Source: Juglans regia
Lineage: Eukaryota > Streptophyta > Magnoliopsida > Fagales > Juglandaceae
Length of the DNA: 64,000 nucleotides
NCBI RefSeq assembly: GCF_001411555.2
Contig: NC_049905.1
Location: forward strand, 4,030,001-4,094,000
Reading direction: 5' to 3'
Notes under the pieces: generated by a model
The model's database searches: none
Seen by the model: the letters and a program-made list of their open reading frames with translations, nothing else
What the model was told of the DNA's origin: nothing
Made by a program: the position numbers and the translations under genes
Shown here: one piece after another, positions 34,706 to 47,088 of the stretch
How positions within the stretch are numbered: position 1 is the first letter of the stretch
Layout of the letters: each line of letters starts with the position of its first letter

Positions 34706-37323
34706 TTTCCCAACTTCTTTTCCGGGTCCGAGACTCTGAGAGCAATGAGACACAGTGGTGAGAGGAAGTCCGTTGCTTTATATAAAACTTAGATAATGGA
34801 GTCTCTCTCTCAACCTGCCATGGTTGACTTTTTGAAGTAGGAAATTTGGGGAAGTCGGGGCCAATCGCCATGATTGAATATCCCTTTTTTAATGCTTGAG
34901 GAGATCCACCGGAACCACCATTTATGGAGCTCTGCAGAAAAGGTGGTCACGAGTCTCCATAAATCCAACGTACCAAGTGGCATATTGTACTTACCTACAT
35001 TGCCGATTCTTCTTGAGTTCACGCAATCTTTTTCGATCATTCCGAGGTTTTAACTCCAAAAATATTTAAAATTTACCCGATAGATTTGTATGAGTTGATG
35101 AACAAGATCTTCGTAGAAAAAAAAAGAGAAAAAAAGTGATATAGTTCAATATCTTGAAACTCTAAACGGTTTTATAATAATATAATCTGATTAAAGAAAA
35201 CGTCTAATTTATGGAAGTTTAGATATAAGAAGATTTTTATTCATCTTATCTAATTATTATAATTTTTTAAAATTTTTATAATATAATAATCGTTTTAATT
35301 TTTTTAAATTTAAAATAATAATATTAAAAAATAATATTCTAATAATATTTTATTTAACTTTCATCTCATCTCAATTCACTATCTAAACTTTCATAAATCT
35401 CAATGAAAAATAATAAACACATCATTCTTTACGCAACTATATATATTATACTAAAGACAATTGTAAAATAACTTATAAAAATATTATCAATGTATAAAAA
35501 CATCAATTTTAAAATATGATCATGTAAATAGTTGCGTGTTTATTATTATTATTTATTTATACTTTAATCCTCTAATTGGGTTTACCCATAGTTCAACTTG
35601 TATTTCCTTCTTTTGCAGTGAAAAAATAGAAGGTGAAGCCATAAGCTATAACTTATACCAAACCCGTTTGGCAAGTTCAAAAAAGAAAAATAAATAAATA
35701 AATCCAATCATCTTAATTAAAAAAATATTGTAAGATATTATTTAATTTCCCACCATCTTTTGTTCGATAAAAGAAAGTGTCATTTTCTATTTGTTGTTTG
35801 TCTTCGTGTGAAAAGGAACAAAGGATGGTTGAGACTTTTGGGAGAGGTGCTTTAAATAATGGGCATTGGCACTATTTACCGAAAATAATAAACTCTATTT
35901 GTCGAAATTTAAATACATTTTTTTTTCTCTAAAGAAGGTTAGAGGAAAATAATATTTTTAAAAAAAATAGAGAAAGCTCTTCAAACCAAGTTTATTCATT
36001 CAAGTTTCTTGAGCATATTTTTCAGGTTGAGTTTTTTTTTTTTTTTTTTTTCCCATGAAATTTCTTATTACTTGACATGTGAGATTGAGGAATACCAAAA
36101 CATGTTCAAGAATACATAGTCAATGCTCATTTCTTAAGATATAAATATAAATAATAAAATATATCTCAACCTATTAGTTTAAACTTTTGAAACAAGTTAT
36201 AAGTCCTAACTGATCAATTCTTGCTCGTCTGCTATTTCGCTGTCATAATGAAGGCTATGACGAGGTTTCTTTATTTTATATTGACTCTCGACTTCAAATT
36301 AATATTTTATATCGGAAGAGAGATTAATATATAATATATATGAATGCCCTAATATCATGTAATATTTGAGTCAAAAAAAATTGTTGAAAATTATAATGTA
36401 ATAGCTTTCACATCCTTCAACCAAATTCATATTGTTTTAGCTAATAAAAGGAAAACTCTGTCTTTTGTCCTTTGTGTAAGGTGTGAGGAAAACAAGGCAA
36501 GTAAACTAATACCCTTGAGTGAGGTCATTGGATCAAATTAGAGATCATGGAAATTGTAGGTAAATTTACAGAGAAACAATGACATAACTCTACATTAATG
36601 ACCATTTGATCAGTATTTTTAGTAGAGAACTAGCAAAGCTCGTGATCATTTAATGCGATCAAGCAAGGCGATCAAGCAAGGCTTAATTGACTCCTCAATA
36701 GGGGTTTGATTTATGTCCAATTCCAGTTGAAACATGAACTTGATGAGATCATAAGATCACTTCTTACGACAAAAGACATGATTAATGAAACTAATTATGT
36801 ATTTGTATTTGAGATCCTTAAATTTAGATAACATTCATCGAGCACTTCCTTTTTTAACTTTAATAAGAAAATTATGAAAAGAATTGATCATCACTTAATC
36901 GTGAAACCTTAATATTGAAGATACATACATGATCAGATGGACATAAACCGATAAAAGGGTATAGAGACATCAATGAAAAAGCATAACAAGACTGCTCTTT
37001 GAGCAGACAAAAAGAAAGTTTAGTGGGTTAAACTTTCAACCAAAATAAGTAGCTAATCTTTGTCCAAAGATTCCAGTCCTTTTTTTTTTTTTCCTTTTCT
37101 ACGATTATTGGGCATACGATAATCTTGTTCTGTCGTCCATATTATCACTCGGGAGATAAAAAGATAAAAGATATCCCTCATCATCTTCTCTACTTTCCCT
37201 CTAAAGCTCCATTTAAAGGGTGGAACTGCAACCTTAAATATATGCATGCAATCTACAAAAGAGAGGGGAGTTTTGAAGATGCAGTTTTGGAGCTCTATGC
37301 ATGGATTGCTAGTGGGAAGGAAG
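34706..37323. other. Divergent spacer between MVD and the small secreted protein gene (copy A)
   Basis: Promoters of both genes must lie here. About 34706-35050 is MVD 5' flank. A MITE is at 35213-35392. A poly-T run at about 36026-36050 and a 13-bp tandem duplication at 36655-36680 are present. I see no further exon. Confidence 0.55.
35213..35392. mobile_element. MITE of the dominant family (copy A)
   Basis: Terminal inverted repeats ggaagtttagat and atctaaactttc (11 of 12 matching) enclose the common AT-rich core. The copy B equivalent is 58404-58586. Confidence 0.65.
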
Positions 37324-39305
37324 ATGGGAAGTATAGAAACTGTGGCGATTCTCATAGTCTTCTCCTACCTTTGTATCAATATTACAACTTCCTCACCTCT
37401 TCAGAAATCTTTCCCTTCTTCAGGTGCTCATGATCTTCTTCATATTTGTTATATGTTTCTTCTCTTACATTTCTGTTTTTTCATCTTCATTAAATCTTCA
37501 GTAGGCAGTACTTCCTTGTCTCTTTTGTTATACTTCTGAACATAGTTTGAGCTAGAAACTCATTTCTCCCCTTTAAGAGTTATATTTTGGGTCTCAAATT
37601 TGACAGAGGTAATTCAACCAGCAATTCTTCACATCCTTGGTTCTCAGGGACAGTACTTTCAGAACTGTAAGATCTTTACTTTCTTATAACATAGTCCTTT
37701 TCCTGCAATCCCATGTTCAAGTGCAAACAAGAAAGGATTAATGTTGGAGATAGCAAAGACTTGATACCCAAAACAAGAAACTATACAAATTGGGGTAAAA
37801 GCTGCTAGCTTGGATGTGATTGATTTAAGAGAAATAGACATACTTAAATGTAGGATAATCAACTCCTTTAGTTTATCCTTTTTGAAAAGTCACGGTGCGA
37901 GGGAATCAGGCATAAAACAATGCACACTTAATGTCAAAAAGGGGATTCCCATAAGACAGATTTGTTTCTTTTTCTTGCATGGTGATGCCAAATATATCTA
38001 ACCTTTGATGCATTGGCAGTTGGAAATGTGTGGTGTACAAGTGCCCTTCAAAATCTAAGGCACTTTACCATATTTTGAAGAGTAAGATTCCAATCTCTAA
38101 GAAAAAACTGATTACATGCATGCCATGATCTTAGTACACTAACAAATATTTAAGGTTGCGTTTATATGTTGAACTGAATTGAGATGAAAATTAAAAATTG
38201 AATAAAATATTATTAAAATATTATTATTATTTTGAGATTTGAAAAAGTTGAATTGTTTATTATATTTTGTGTTGAAATTTAGAAAAGTTGTAATGATTAG
38301 ATAAGATGAATTGAGATGAGTTGAGATGAATTTGGAATTCGGCTCAAGGGTATCAAACAAAATTTGTTCCTAGGACTTACATAAGTGAAACTTTGAATCT
38401 CTCAAATCAACATTCCTATCTCCACATTGAAATAATATATAAAGTTCTGCAGAAAATTCCTAGTACAACAGGGAATCAAATATTTTACTTAATTGGAACC
38501 ATGCAATAGGGACGATAAGTTTGGAGGTCACTTCCATTGGCTTGTTATCACTTGGTTCTTTTCTGCTTCTACATATAGTAAAGTGTAAATTCATTAGAGA
38601 GACATGGTGACCGAATTGGTTTCGTTCTGATTGGAAGAGTTCTCCAAATCGAGCATGCGCAAGATTTGATTGCTCAATCTAATATTCAAAATGTAAATTT
38701 AACCTTTAATTATATTCTTAGTTCCCCTTACACGTGGGCCAATAAAATATGGAATTAAAGCTCCAACTCGACTTAAAAGTTTAAGTTGATTCGAAGAGTA
38801 TAAATTCTTACATTGAGAAATTGGTGGGCAAGAACCATGTTTTAAGCTTCGGCCCTCCACCATAGATATTAGAAACCAGTCAACCGAGGGAACTCCATTG
38901 GACCTTTTCCACATGTCTGCGCCAAGTAGTTCTTAATGTTGCATTTGCAGATCCTTTGGAGGAAACTACTCACTAACAATGGTTACAGGGGGGTATGTCA
39001 GCAGCTCTGTTGGTGACAGTGGTACAGCTATAGCACGTGGTAGCAGGATTGAAGGTGCACATGGTCAAGAAGCTGCTATGGTTGGTGGTTCCACTGGCAA
39101 TGGTGAGACTGGAAACAATGGGGGGTCCAGATCACCTTCTGGACAAGGAGGCGCAGCTTTAATCCCGGTATATGTAGCCGGTGCCGCAAATAACCAACAT
39201 CAGAAACATCACCATGGGTCTGGCAACCGCAACCGGAACTCCATTGGACTGTCAACCTTGGTTGTAGCCACCTTGGCCTCTCTCCTCGCAGATTTATATC
39301 ACTGA
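37324..39305 (+). CDS. Small unrecognised secreted, possibly GPI-anchored Gly/Ser-rich protein (copy A), 3 exons, 170 aa
   Basis: I do not recognise this family. Proposed exons are 37324-37423, 37609-37666 and 38951-39305, with matching phases and 513 nt ending TGA. The N-terminus MGSIETVAILIVFSYLCI looks like a signal peptide. The middle is rich in Gly, Ser and Asn with NSS and NYS glycosylation sites; a His/Gln patch (NNQHQKHHHGSGNRNRN) precedes a hydrophobic C-terminal tail IGLSTLVVATLASLLADLYH, as in GPI-anchor signals. In-frame upstream ATGs at 37246 and 37279 would extend the N-terminus. The exon structure is inferred from splice sites and frame only; the same structure is preserved in copy B. 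Intron 2 holds a MITE. A cell-surface or wall protein is the most that can be inferred. Confidence 0.55.
38153..38345. mobile_element. MITE of the dominant family in an intron (copy A)
   Basis: The block from ggttgcgtttatatgttgaac to ggaattcggctc has the family core (aaaatattattaaaatattattattattttgag) and the gagatgagttgagatga end. Boundaries are approximate. The copy B equivalent is about 61350-61542. Confidence 0.55.
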
Positions 39306-39697
39306 TACGAGAAAACAAATATGGCCATAGTGTTTGTGAGGGCTGTCTGTTGTGAGCCTACTTCTCAGATGAATATTTTGATGCATATATCCGCTACCCC
39401 TGTATTATGTGTTGGAAGACAAAAGCTATCAGTGTGCTTTATTTGCTTTTACCTTGTTTAAATTAATATATGTTGAAGGGTGCAAAGTGAAGATGTTCAC
39501 AAGAAAAATCTTAAATATATGAATGCATGGAAGTCCACTCCATTAATGTACATCTAGCAAGCCCGAAATCCCATCTGCTCTCTTTATGCATACTACCAGT
39601 GAAATTCCATGGGAAGGAATAATCTAAGAAGATAGATTACTGAAACTAGTGAAAATGTGACAAGTTAGAAATGAGCAAGTTGCTCAAGTTTGCGAGC
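39306..39697. other. Spacer between convergent genes (copy A)
   Basis: Probably 3' UTRs of the small secreted protein gene (+) and of the unrecognised minus-strand gene. No repeat or extra reading frame is supported. Confidence 0.5.
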
Positions 39698-39841
39698 CTA
39701 GAAAAACTTGCAGCGTCCCTTTCTGCTTGATTCAGTTTCTTCACTCTTCCTCCTTGATGTTGTGAAACCAACATTGCTTAACTTCAATTGCCGCTTGTCA
39801 TGACGACTTCTGGAAACAACTTCGTCCATTTCATCGATTCC
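39698..39841 (-). CDS. Last exon of an unrecognised minus-strand gene (copy A, cut by the gap)
   Basis: A TATAG acceptor at 39842 is followed by 144 nt of open frame to a TAG at 39698-39700. It encodes a basic, charged 47-residue C-terminus (starts GIDEMDEVVSRSRHDKRQ, ends SSRKGRCKFF). It is kept in copy B with one substitution (Asp to Gly in RHDKRQ) and no frameshift, which supports coding. I do not recognise the family. The rest of the gene in copy A is lost at the assembly gap. Confidence 0.5.
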   Translation of the reverse strand, partial: GIDEMDEVVSRSRHDKRQLKLSNVGFTTSRRKSEETESSRKGRCKFF

Positions 39842-39952
39842 CTATAAGAAAGTCACAGAGCCAAAATCAATAATATTGATATAAAAGGTTTACGGGGCGG
39901 GGAAAGGGATTTAGGATTGGTTGGTGATAAAGTGCACAGGCATAACATCAGC

Positions 39953-40052
39953 NNNNNNNNNNNNNNNNNNNNNNNNNNNNNNNNNNNNNNNNNNNNNNNN
40001 NNNNNNNNNNNNNNNNNNNNNNNNNNNNNNNNNNNNNNNNNNNNNNNNNNNN
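39953..40052. other. Assembly gap of exactly 100 N
   Basis: One hundred Ns, the conventional placeholder for a scaffold gap of unknown size. Copy A of the duplication ends at its left edge. Confidence 0.98.
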
Positions 40053-40540
40053 TTATAGTGATTTTATTTTTTATTTATATATTATAGCGATTTTATTTTT
40101 TATTTATATATAATAGTGATAAATATTTTTTATTTACATATTATAGTGATTTTATTTTTTATTTATATATTATAGTGATTTTATTTTTTATTTATATATA
40201 ATAGTGATAAATATTTTTTATTTATATATTATAGTGATTTTTTATTATTTTTATATTATAATGATTTGTTTATTTATATTTAATAGTGATAAATATTATA
40301 GTGATTTTATTTTTTATTTATATATTATAGTCATTTTATTTTTTATTTATATATTATAGTGATTTTATTTTTTATTTATATATTATAGTGATTTTATTTT
40401 TTATTTATATATTATAGTGATTTTATTTTTTATTTATATATTATAATGATTTTATTTTTTTTATTTATATTTAATAGTGATAAATATTATAGTGATTTTA
40501 TTTTTTATTTATATATAATAGTGATAAGTATTATAGAATG
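40053..40540. repeat. AT-rich 29-bp minisatellite
   Basis: About 16 units of a 29-nt repeat (tatagtgattttatttttta + tttatatat), with variant units carrying aatagtgataaatatttttt. It begins right at the gap, so the true array may be longer. Confidence 0.9.
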
Positions 40541-40679
40541 TTTGTGAATAGTTATGAGTAGAGATTGAAGTGAGTTTGTGGGTCCCATTGAGAGTATTTT
40601 AAGTTGTTTGGTATATGAAGTATTTTCAAAAGTACGAAAATACTTGGAAAGTGTTGAGGATACTTCGTCACCCAAACAC
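40541..40679. mobile_element. Right end of a MITE-like element abutting copy B
   Basis: The segment ends cacccaaacacagcc followed by TTA, the same kind of end and target as the window's Tourist-like MITEs. The minisatellite may be its expanded interior. Its left end is in or beyond the gap. Confidence 0.5.
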
Positions 40680-41876
40680 AGCCTTAGTCTAAAGAACACT
40701 GCTATGGTCCCGAATTCGGAATCCAAAATTTGTCTCGAATGGTATAATGTTTTTTCATCTTTTTTTTTTTTTTTTTATAATTTTTTTAATCATCATAAAC
40801 ATTTAAAAAAAATAAAAAATTCACAACATCATTAAAAAATATATTAAAAAAAAAATCACATTCGGATAAATTTTGAGTCCCGCAAAGCATTTCTCAATTC
40901 CCCAATGAGCATTCTCTCTTTGAAAACAACGTCCATTGCTCTTCTTCATATAAGACATACTGACATATGGGCATCTTCCAAACAGCCGCTACTTGACAAT
41001 TTCCGTATTCCATTCCAACAAGCCAAAAGATCCGTAATCTTCTTGAACATTACCCAATCAATGTCCAGCCTAACAAAGATGTCATTGCTCAATCAGGAGT
41101 TATTTATATTTTGAACGGGAGATTTTTTTTTTTTTTAATCTTTTTTCTAGTTAAACTTCGGACACCACATCACAATCATATGGACAAAGAAATTTTCAGG
41201 TTTAACCAATGTTGATTATTTTTATATTTTGAGTAGTGTTATTTAAAAGTCTATATACTATAAATTATATATCGAAAAATACTTTAATTATAAAGAGATT
41301 ACGTTTAAATAAACTTATAAATTGATGTAGTTTGATATGATACGTCAAATTGTAATACTATTTTCATTTTAAAGAATTTCATGAAGTTACATCAGTTTAA
41401 TTTTTTTATGTCTATAACAATTCTTCTATTTATATAATATAATTTAATTTATAAGATTTAAATTTTAAAATTTAGGGTGAGTTTGGATGTTAAAGTGAGT
41501 TGAGTTGAGATGATAAAATATTGTTAGAATATTATTTTTTAATATTATTATTATTTTAAAATTTGAAAAAGTTGAATTGTTTATTATATTTTGTGTTGAA
41601 ATTTGAAAAAATTATAATGATGAATTGAAATGAATTGAGAGTATTTTATGATCCAAACGCAGCTTTATTCTTTAAAATATGTGGAGGCATTCAAATAAAA
41701 ATATTCATTTCTAAAACTTTAAATTATCTAGTTTATTGAAATAAAATTTAAAATTAAAATACTATAAATGTGATTATTTATGACAACAGACCGAAACTTA
41801 CACGATACACGTACAAAATCCTACACTATTACTGCGGCAATTTTCGCAGCGACGACACTGCCAATCCACCATTCGC
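40680..41876. other. Upstream flank of ACR12 copy B with truncated LINE and MITE
   Basis: Holds the right part of the LINE (40680-41083, followed by the target sequence attgctcaatcagg...), a MITE at 41475-41664 and the promoter/5' UTR of ACR12 copy B. Relative to copy A, eight bases (tttggaga-type text) just upstream of the 5' UTR are missing near 41803. Confidence 0.65.
41475..41664. mobile_element. MITE with TTA target duplication (copy B)
   Basis: Same element as 17679-17878: TTA at 41472-41474 and 41665-41667, start GGGTGAGTTTGGATG. It is 10 bp shorter because of fewer gagtt repeats. Confidence 0.75.
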
Positions 41877-44800
41877 ATGGCTCTCGCAAACACCGCCTTC
41901 TTCGTCTCTTCCTCTGGCCTCCGTCGATCTAGGGTATCTGATCTCGATTTCGCTCCACAACTCTCTCCCTACGAGTCACTCACCTTTTTCCCAGTTCGCT
42001 ACAGGAGCACTCAACCTGGACATGCTTTCTCGAGAAAGAAGTAAGACAAGGCCTCCGAATTTTTCATTTGCAAGAAAATGTTCCCTTTCAATTCACAAAG
42101 AAGGAGAAAATGTTCTCTTTATCGATCAAAAAAAAAAAAAAATCATAAAGAAAGAAAAAATGTTTGATGCACACGAAAAATTGAAATCGGGAATTTTGTC
42201 TTTTGGAATTGTCACTATATATCTCCCCAGCAAGCGTTAACTTTTAAATCTTTGATTTTTACCCGAAGGAGGAATTCAAGACCAGCTCCACCGAGCTCAT
42301 TACTATTACTTCAAACTCACTAGAAAAAAAAAATCGTACTTTTTTTGGCTTATGTGAGCCAATGTTTGTTGACAATTTCTTTTGTGTAGTATAAACTTTG
42401 TCTTCTTTGAATATGTCTTGTTTTCACGCTACTGTTTATTTTCAAGAATAAAAGTGATCACGGAATGTGGTACTTAGTGGGGCTAATGAGGCAGCTGAAA
42501 TATTTTTTTCCCTTTTTTTGTTTTCCTGCAGAACATTAGGTTATGGACCATTCTCTTCTCCTCCTGTTACAATCATGTTAACATTCTGGATGGCTAAATA
42601 TGAAGAAAACTTGTTCATGTCGTTTGGTTTATCTTGTTCACTGATCTTTTTTTGTAGTCATACTTGTGGTTTGTGACTGTCAATCATTGTACTCGTTTTT
42701 CAATTATTCACTTTAATATTGCTAAGAGGATAACCCCGAATCATTTGTTGTCTAATATTGCTCGTGTTGTTGTGCAGGAACATTTTGCATGCATCTACCG
42801 ATGGTTTGAATGCAGTTGATTCAACCTCATTGGTCAGTGAGATGATTCTTTCAACCTAATATGATATTTGTTTCCCTTGTTTTTAGTAAAATTGAGGATT
42901 AACAAAAAAACTCATTCTCATGAATGTTGTGGTTCTAACAGTAGTTCCACTGAAGATAGTGAATGCAGATTTTTGCTTTAAAGACGGGTTTGTGATTCAG
43001 TTTGAAAATTACGAATCTCTAATTCATCAGTAGTTCTCAAAAGATATCTTGATTAGTTGCATCACTAGATGAGATGTATGATAGTTTTTTTTTTGGGGGG
43101 GGCGGGGTTGAGGTTGTTGAACAGCTTTTACACTGAACTACATTACTTGATTAGTGCTTTTTAGATCCATGGCTGAAATGAATTTGAATGTGGATATTCA
43201 ACTTTGGAAATTTTGCATGTAATTGTAACCCTTCTACTTCCCTCTTAAGTGCATGTTTGGGATTGCGGTGGATAATGTAGCTTTTAGCTTAAGGCTTATA
43301 GTTGTAGAGCTTAAAGTAATAAGCTTTACTATTAAAAAGTTATTTACTGTTTGGTATCCATATGTCTAAAGCACTTTCAAATACGTTACATTTGTTTGGA
43401 AATAAATTAAAGAAGTACTTTTTGAGTTGGAAATGACATAAAAGATCATTTGATTTTTTAGTGAAGAGAGGAAGGCCCAGGAAGTCAGAATGCAAACCAA
43501 TTTATGACCAAAGGATATTGCTTTTTGTCAAAGAGTTTTGGGCATTCAAAGAGCGCCAATGACAATTGATGGAGAATGTTGGAATCAAATCTGAGACAGG
43601 TTGGGTCAGTCTGGAAACAGCACCATTTTAGAGACTCAAAGGGAAGAGAGAGGCAGAGAGAAACATGCCAGAGAGAGAGAGGAATAAGACCAAAGGGCAA
43701 AGTGGTTATTATCTGAAAATTGTATGGCTATTTTCGTCATTGACGCCTTCCTTTAAAATTGTAACTACATTCCTCATTATCCGGAAAAACACATTTGAGG
43801 AAAAGCACAAAACATATACTTTAACATGTAACACCCAAACAACCTAATTTTATCATTAAAGAGCTTTTAAGACTATTTAAGCACTTTTTAAGCCTCCTAA
43901 CACAACCCCAAACGGGCTAAATGACAAGTACTTTGGTACGACATGTGCTTATTCCCAATCATTGTTGACTTTTAAGCATTTGAAATTGGACTAAATGTTA
44001 CTTGGAACAGGCTTGTCTGGACCGAAATAAATATAATATATGATTTTGATTTCTCATCTTTATGCATTCTTTTTATCGTATGCAATTTGTGGGAGTTGCT
44101 GGTTTGATATTTAAATTGTGAGAAAGGAACGAAATTGGCTAAAGTTTTTCCTTACAAAAAATAAAGTGCCGTAAAATTAATGGGATTACAGCAAATGCAG
44201 AAGTCTGATCAAGATGCTGATTATATCCCTATGCCAATAGTTCTGATAGATCAAGATTCAGATTCTGATGCAACAATTGTACAGCTCAGCTTTGGAGATC
44301 GCCTAGGAGCTCTCATTGACACGGTAAAGTGCTAATAGCAAGTTCTGGCATTCACCCCTCTGAAGGAAACATTTGTATAGGATTAAATACATCGTGATTT
44401 TCTGTATTCTTGTACATTGAACCCCATTTGAGGTACTCCCTTCATAAAGAAAATTTTTCTTAAGCTAAAGTTTTTAGAAAATTTCTGAAAACGTTCTGTG
44501 ATTCTCAATTGATGCTTACAATGGTGTGATTCTCAAATTGGGCGATATATGATTCTAGAGTTCCACAGCTTAATGTGCACTAGAATAGGTACACTTGCTT
44601 GGAATTATTGGCGAAAACACATCACTCTGACCACTGATTGCTATTTTTACTGAGTAATTCAGAATCACCAATGGATTCTTTGGATTTTTTACACTTTAAT
44701 TTGTAACCTTAGGGGACCTATATTGCACTGCTTGTATACTTTTGTTGTCCTTTTCATTCTATTTAGTTATGAACAATTATTTACAGTGGTATTGATTATT

Positions 44801-46717
44801 AAGGTAAAAAGGCCTTGTGGAAGGTCAGAGCTGAGCAATTGGTCTCTATTTTATGATTATTTTAGTGCTAGTGTATTCTTCAAAAGGATTAAAGCTAATG
44901 ACCTGACTTGGTTTATTATGCTAGGGCAGATGAATGCATTGAAAGATTTGGGACTAGATGTGTCGAAGGGAACTGTTTCCACTGAGGGATCAGTCAAACA
45001 AACAAATTTTTTCATCACACTATTGTAAGTAATTCCTTTGGCATCTCCTTAATGGTGCTTTCATAGAGTTCACCCTATACATTAAACTTTTAGTCAAGCA
45101 GGCCAGTGTTTTTAGTTTTAAGAAAGGAAAATGCTTGAAGTTTAACTAAAAACCATTGAAAAATTGCTCATGTTATTCTGCTCTGAACAATTTTTCCAAC
45201 ATGATTGCTTTCCACATGGCTTTATATGGCTAAATGACTCCAAAATGTCTATGCAAAAAATTTTTGGGCAGTGTACGAACCACTGGTTGTAGACAGCAAG
45301 ATGAGAAACTCTTTTTTCTTGATAAATTCTTGCCAGACGCCTCTCACGTCTGGTTGTAGCTGATTTTGAAGATATAAGCTTCTAAGAAACCCCTAATATT
45401 GAAGCTGATAGTGTTGAAACTAGCTGTGCTGTCTTCTTGTTGTTTCTCTTATAAGACTTTAAGCGAGATGGTTTTTGTTGTGTTTGCATCAACCTAGATG
45501 GAGAATAAAAAACTGAAATTTAATAAGTTGCTTTAAATATATTTCTAACCCATTGATGCTTCCAACACTGGATATCAGAATTTTAGAAAATATAGCATCA
45601 GCCCAGTGTTCTAATTAACAGCTATTACTTGTTTTACTGCTAGTTTTGAGCATTTACAGATTGAATTTGGTTGTGCTAGAGACACTGGCCGCAAAGTCGA
45701 AGATCCTGATATGTTAGAGAGAATCCGACTGACCATTATTAACAATCTTTTGAAGTATCATCCAGTGAGTATGCTGAAGATACTCTATTTAAGTTTTGTT
45801 TCAGTTTTTAGGATGCAAGTTGGAGAAACTTTGATCCCATTTATCTTACATTTCTTACAAAGATGATTTTTGTCATCTGCAAATGTCATCCTTCCTCCTT
45901 AATTTCTTGCAGGAATCTAGCGTGCAACTTGCAATGGGTGAGGCTTTTGGAATAAAAGCTCCAGAGAAGAAGGTGATGTGCTGAAGGTTCTTTTAGCTTT
46001 GTTGTTTCAACTCCATTTCCTTGTAGTACTCCACCTGTCTGTGGCCGTCTTGCTCTACATATATGACTACATATGTCTATTCTTAGGTACTACCAGTCTT
46101 TCTCAAGAAAGAACCATCTCTGAACATGTTCATCTGGCATTTGAAATGTCTATAGCACATTACCAGCCTGTTGATTGAATGATCTCTTCATTTTCCATGT
46201 TGTGCCATGGTTAGGATGTAATCAATAATTGAATATTGGTAATAGATTGGGGAGATTTCATGGCTACGTTCTACTTAGTTCAATCCATTTCTTGCGCTAT
46301 TTGTAACATTACAGAGTTGAAATGGACTTTGTGATTTTGTATGCAGCTTGATGTTGATATTGCAACTCATATACAAGTGAAGGAAGATGGACCCAAGAGG
46401 AGGTTTGCTAGTTGTGATTGAGTTGTCTTGTAGCTTAAAATTTATTGCTCATTTTTTATGTTTTTTCTTCTGGCACTACATTTGCACCACCTACCCTGCT
46501 GGGAGATTGAAATCTGAGGAGTTTGAAAATATTTGCAAAGAAAGGGTGCATTAATGTATCATCTTAGTTGTGCATTTTGCTTCACAATGTACAGCTTACT
46601 CTGTATAGAAACAGCAGATAGACCGGGATTACTGGTAGAAATCATCAAAATTATTGCTGATATTAACATTGAGGTGGAGTCAGCAGAAATTGATACAGAA
46701 GTATGTGCTCTCTCTCT

Positions 46718-46754
<37 letters not shown>

Positions 46755-47088
46755 CTGTTCTGATCAAGTTCTCATCTCTCATCTGACAGGGACTGGTAGC
46801 CAAAGATAAGTTTCATGTCAGCTACAGAGGGGCAGCGTTAAACTGTTCCTTGTCTCAAGTGAGTTCCCCAGCTTATTTAGAGCAAATGCTTGAATCATTG
46901 GTCATTTGACTTCCGTATATTGTGAAAGACTCTTTGAGGCAGACCATTTTTAAAGTAATTTTAGCATAACAATCTTTATCAGATAGCTTCGCCTATCTCC
47001 TCGTTACATCTTTTTGAATATGCAGGTGTTGGTGAATTGTCTACGTTATTATCTCCGAAGGCCAGAAACAGATATAGATAGCTATTAA
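41877..47088 (+). CDS. ACR12: ACT domain-containing protein ACR12-like (copy B), 10 exons, 294 aa
   Basis: Exons 41877-42040, 42778-42832, 44192-44323, 44930-45024, 45680-45764, 45913-45972, 46347-46402, 46595-46700, 46790-46858 and 47026-47088 mirror copy A with the same phases and length. Compared with copy A I see six amino-acid changes (I20V, L49H, I68V, R207Q, E212G, S270C) and three silent ones. One silent change turns the last base of exon 9 from G to A, so the donor reads CAA|GTGAGT, slightly weaker. Both ACT domains are complete. Domain structure and inferred plastid regulatory role are as for copy A. Confidence 0.9.
43249..43917. mobile_element. Tourist-like element in ACR12 intron 2 (copy B)
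   Basis: Same insertion as 19461-20153, flanked by TAA at 43246-43248 and 43918-43920. It lacks the poly-T/C expansion of copy A. Confidence 0.7.
46701..46789 (+). repeat. (CT)n(CA)n microsatellite in 89-bp intron 8 of ACR12 (copy B)
   Basis: After donor GTATGT the intron has a short CT run, then about 34 bases of CA repeat. It is 10 bp shorter than in copy A, with the CT/CA proportions reversed. Confidence 0.85.

Larger units (their letters stand above)
16882..39952. repeat. Copy A of a ~23-kb direct duplication
   Basis: From agccttagtctaaagaacac onward the sequence runs parallel to 40680-63151, with the same genes in the same order and orientation. Copy A is 23071 bp and copy B 22472 bp; the difference comes from transposon and microsatellite indels. 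Copy A ends exactly at the 100-N gap. It holds the ACR12-like, TBL36-like, MVD and small secreted protein genes and the last exon of a further gene. Confidence 0.95.

Noticed and set aside
34810..35040. 76-residue minus-strand open frame upstream of MVD
   Set aside because: Could be read as an upstream ORF, but the start codon context is unremarkable, the frame end differs between copies A and B by an indel, and no domain is seen.
37125..37433. 102-residue open frame MFCRPYY... (twin at 60322-60630)
   Set aside because: Overlaps the signal-peptide exon in another frame and has no family similarity; the frame encoding the signal peptide joins to downstream exons.
40053..40540. CRISPR-like regular repeat array
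   Set aside because: The 29-bp repeats are contiguous without unique spacers, pure AT-rich, and in plant DNA; it is a minisatellite.
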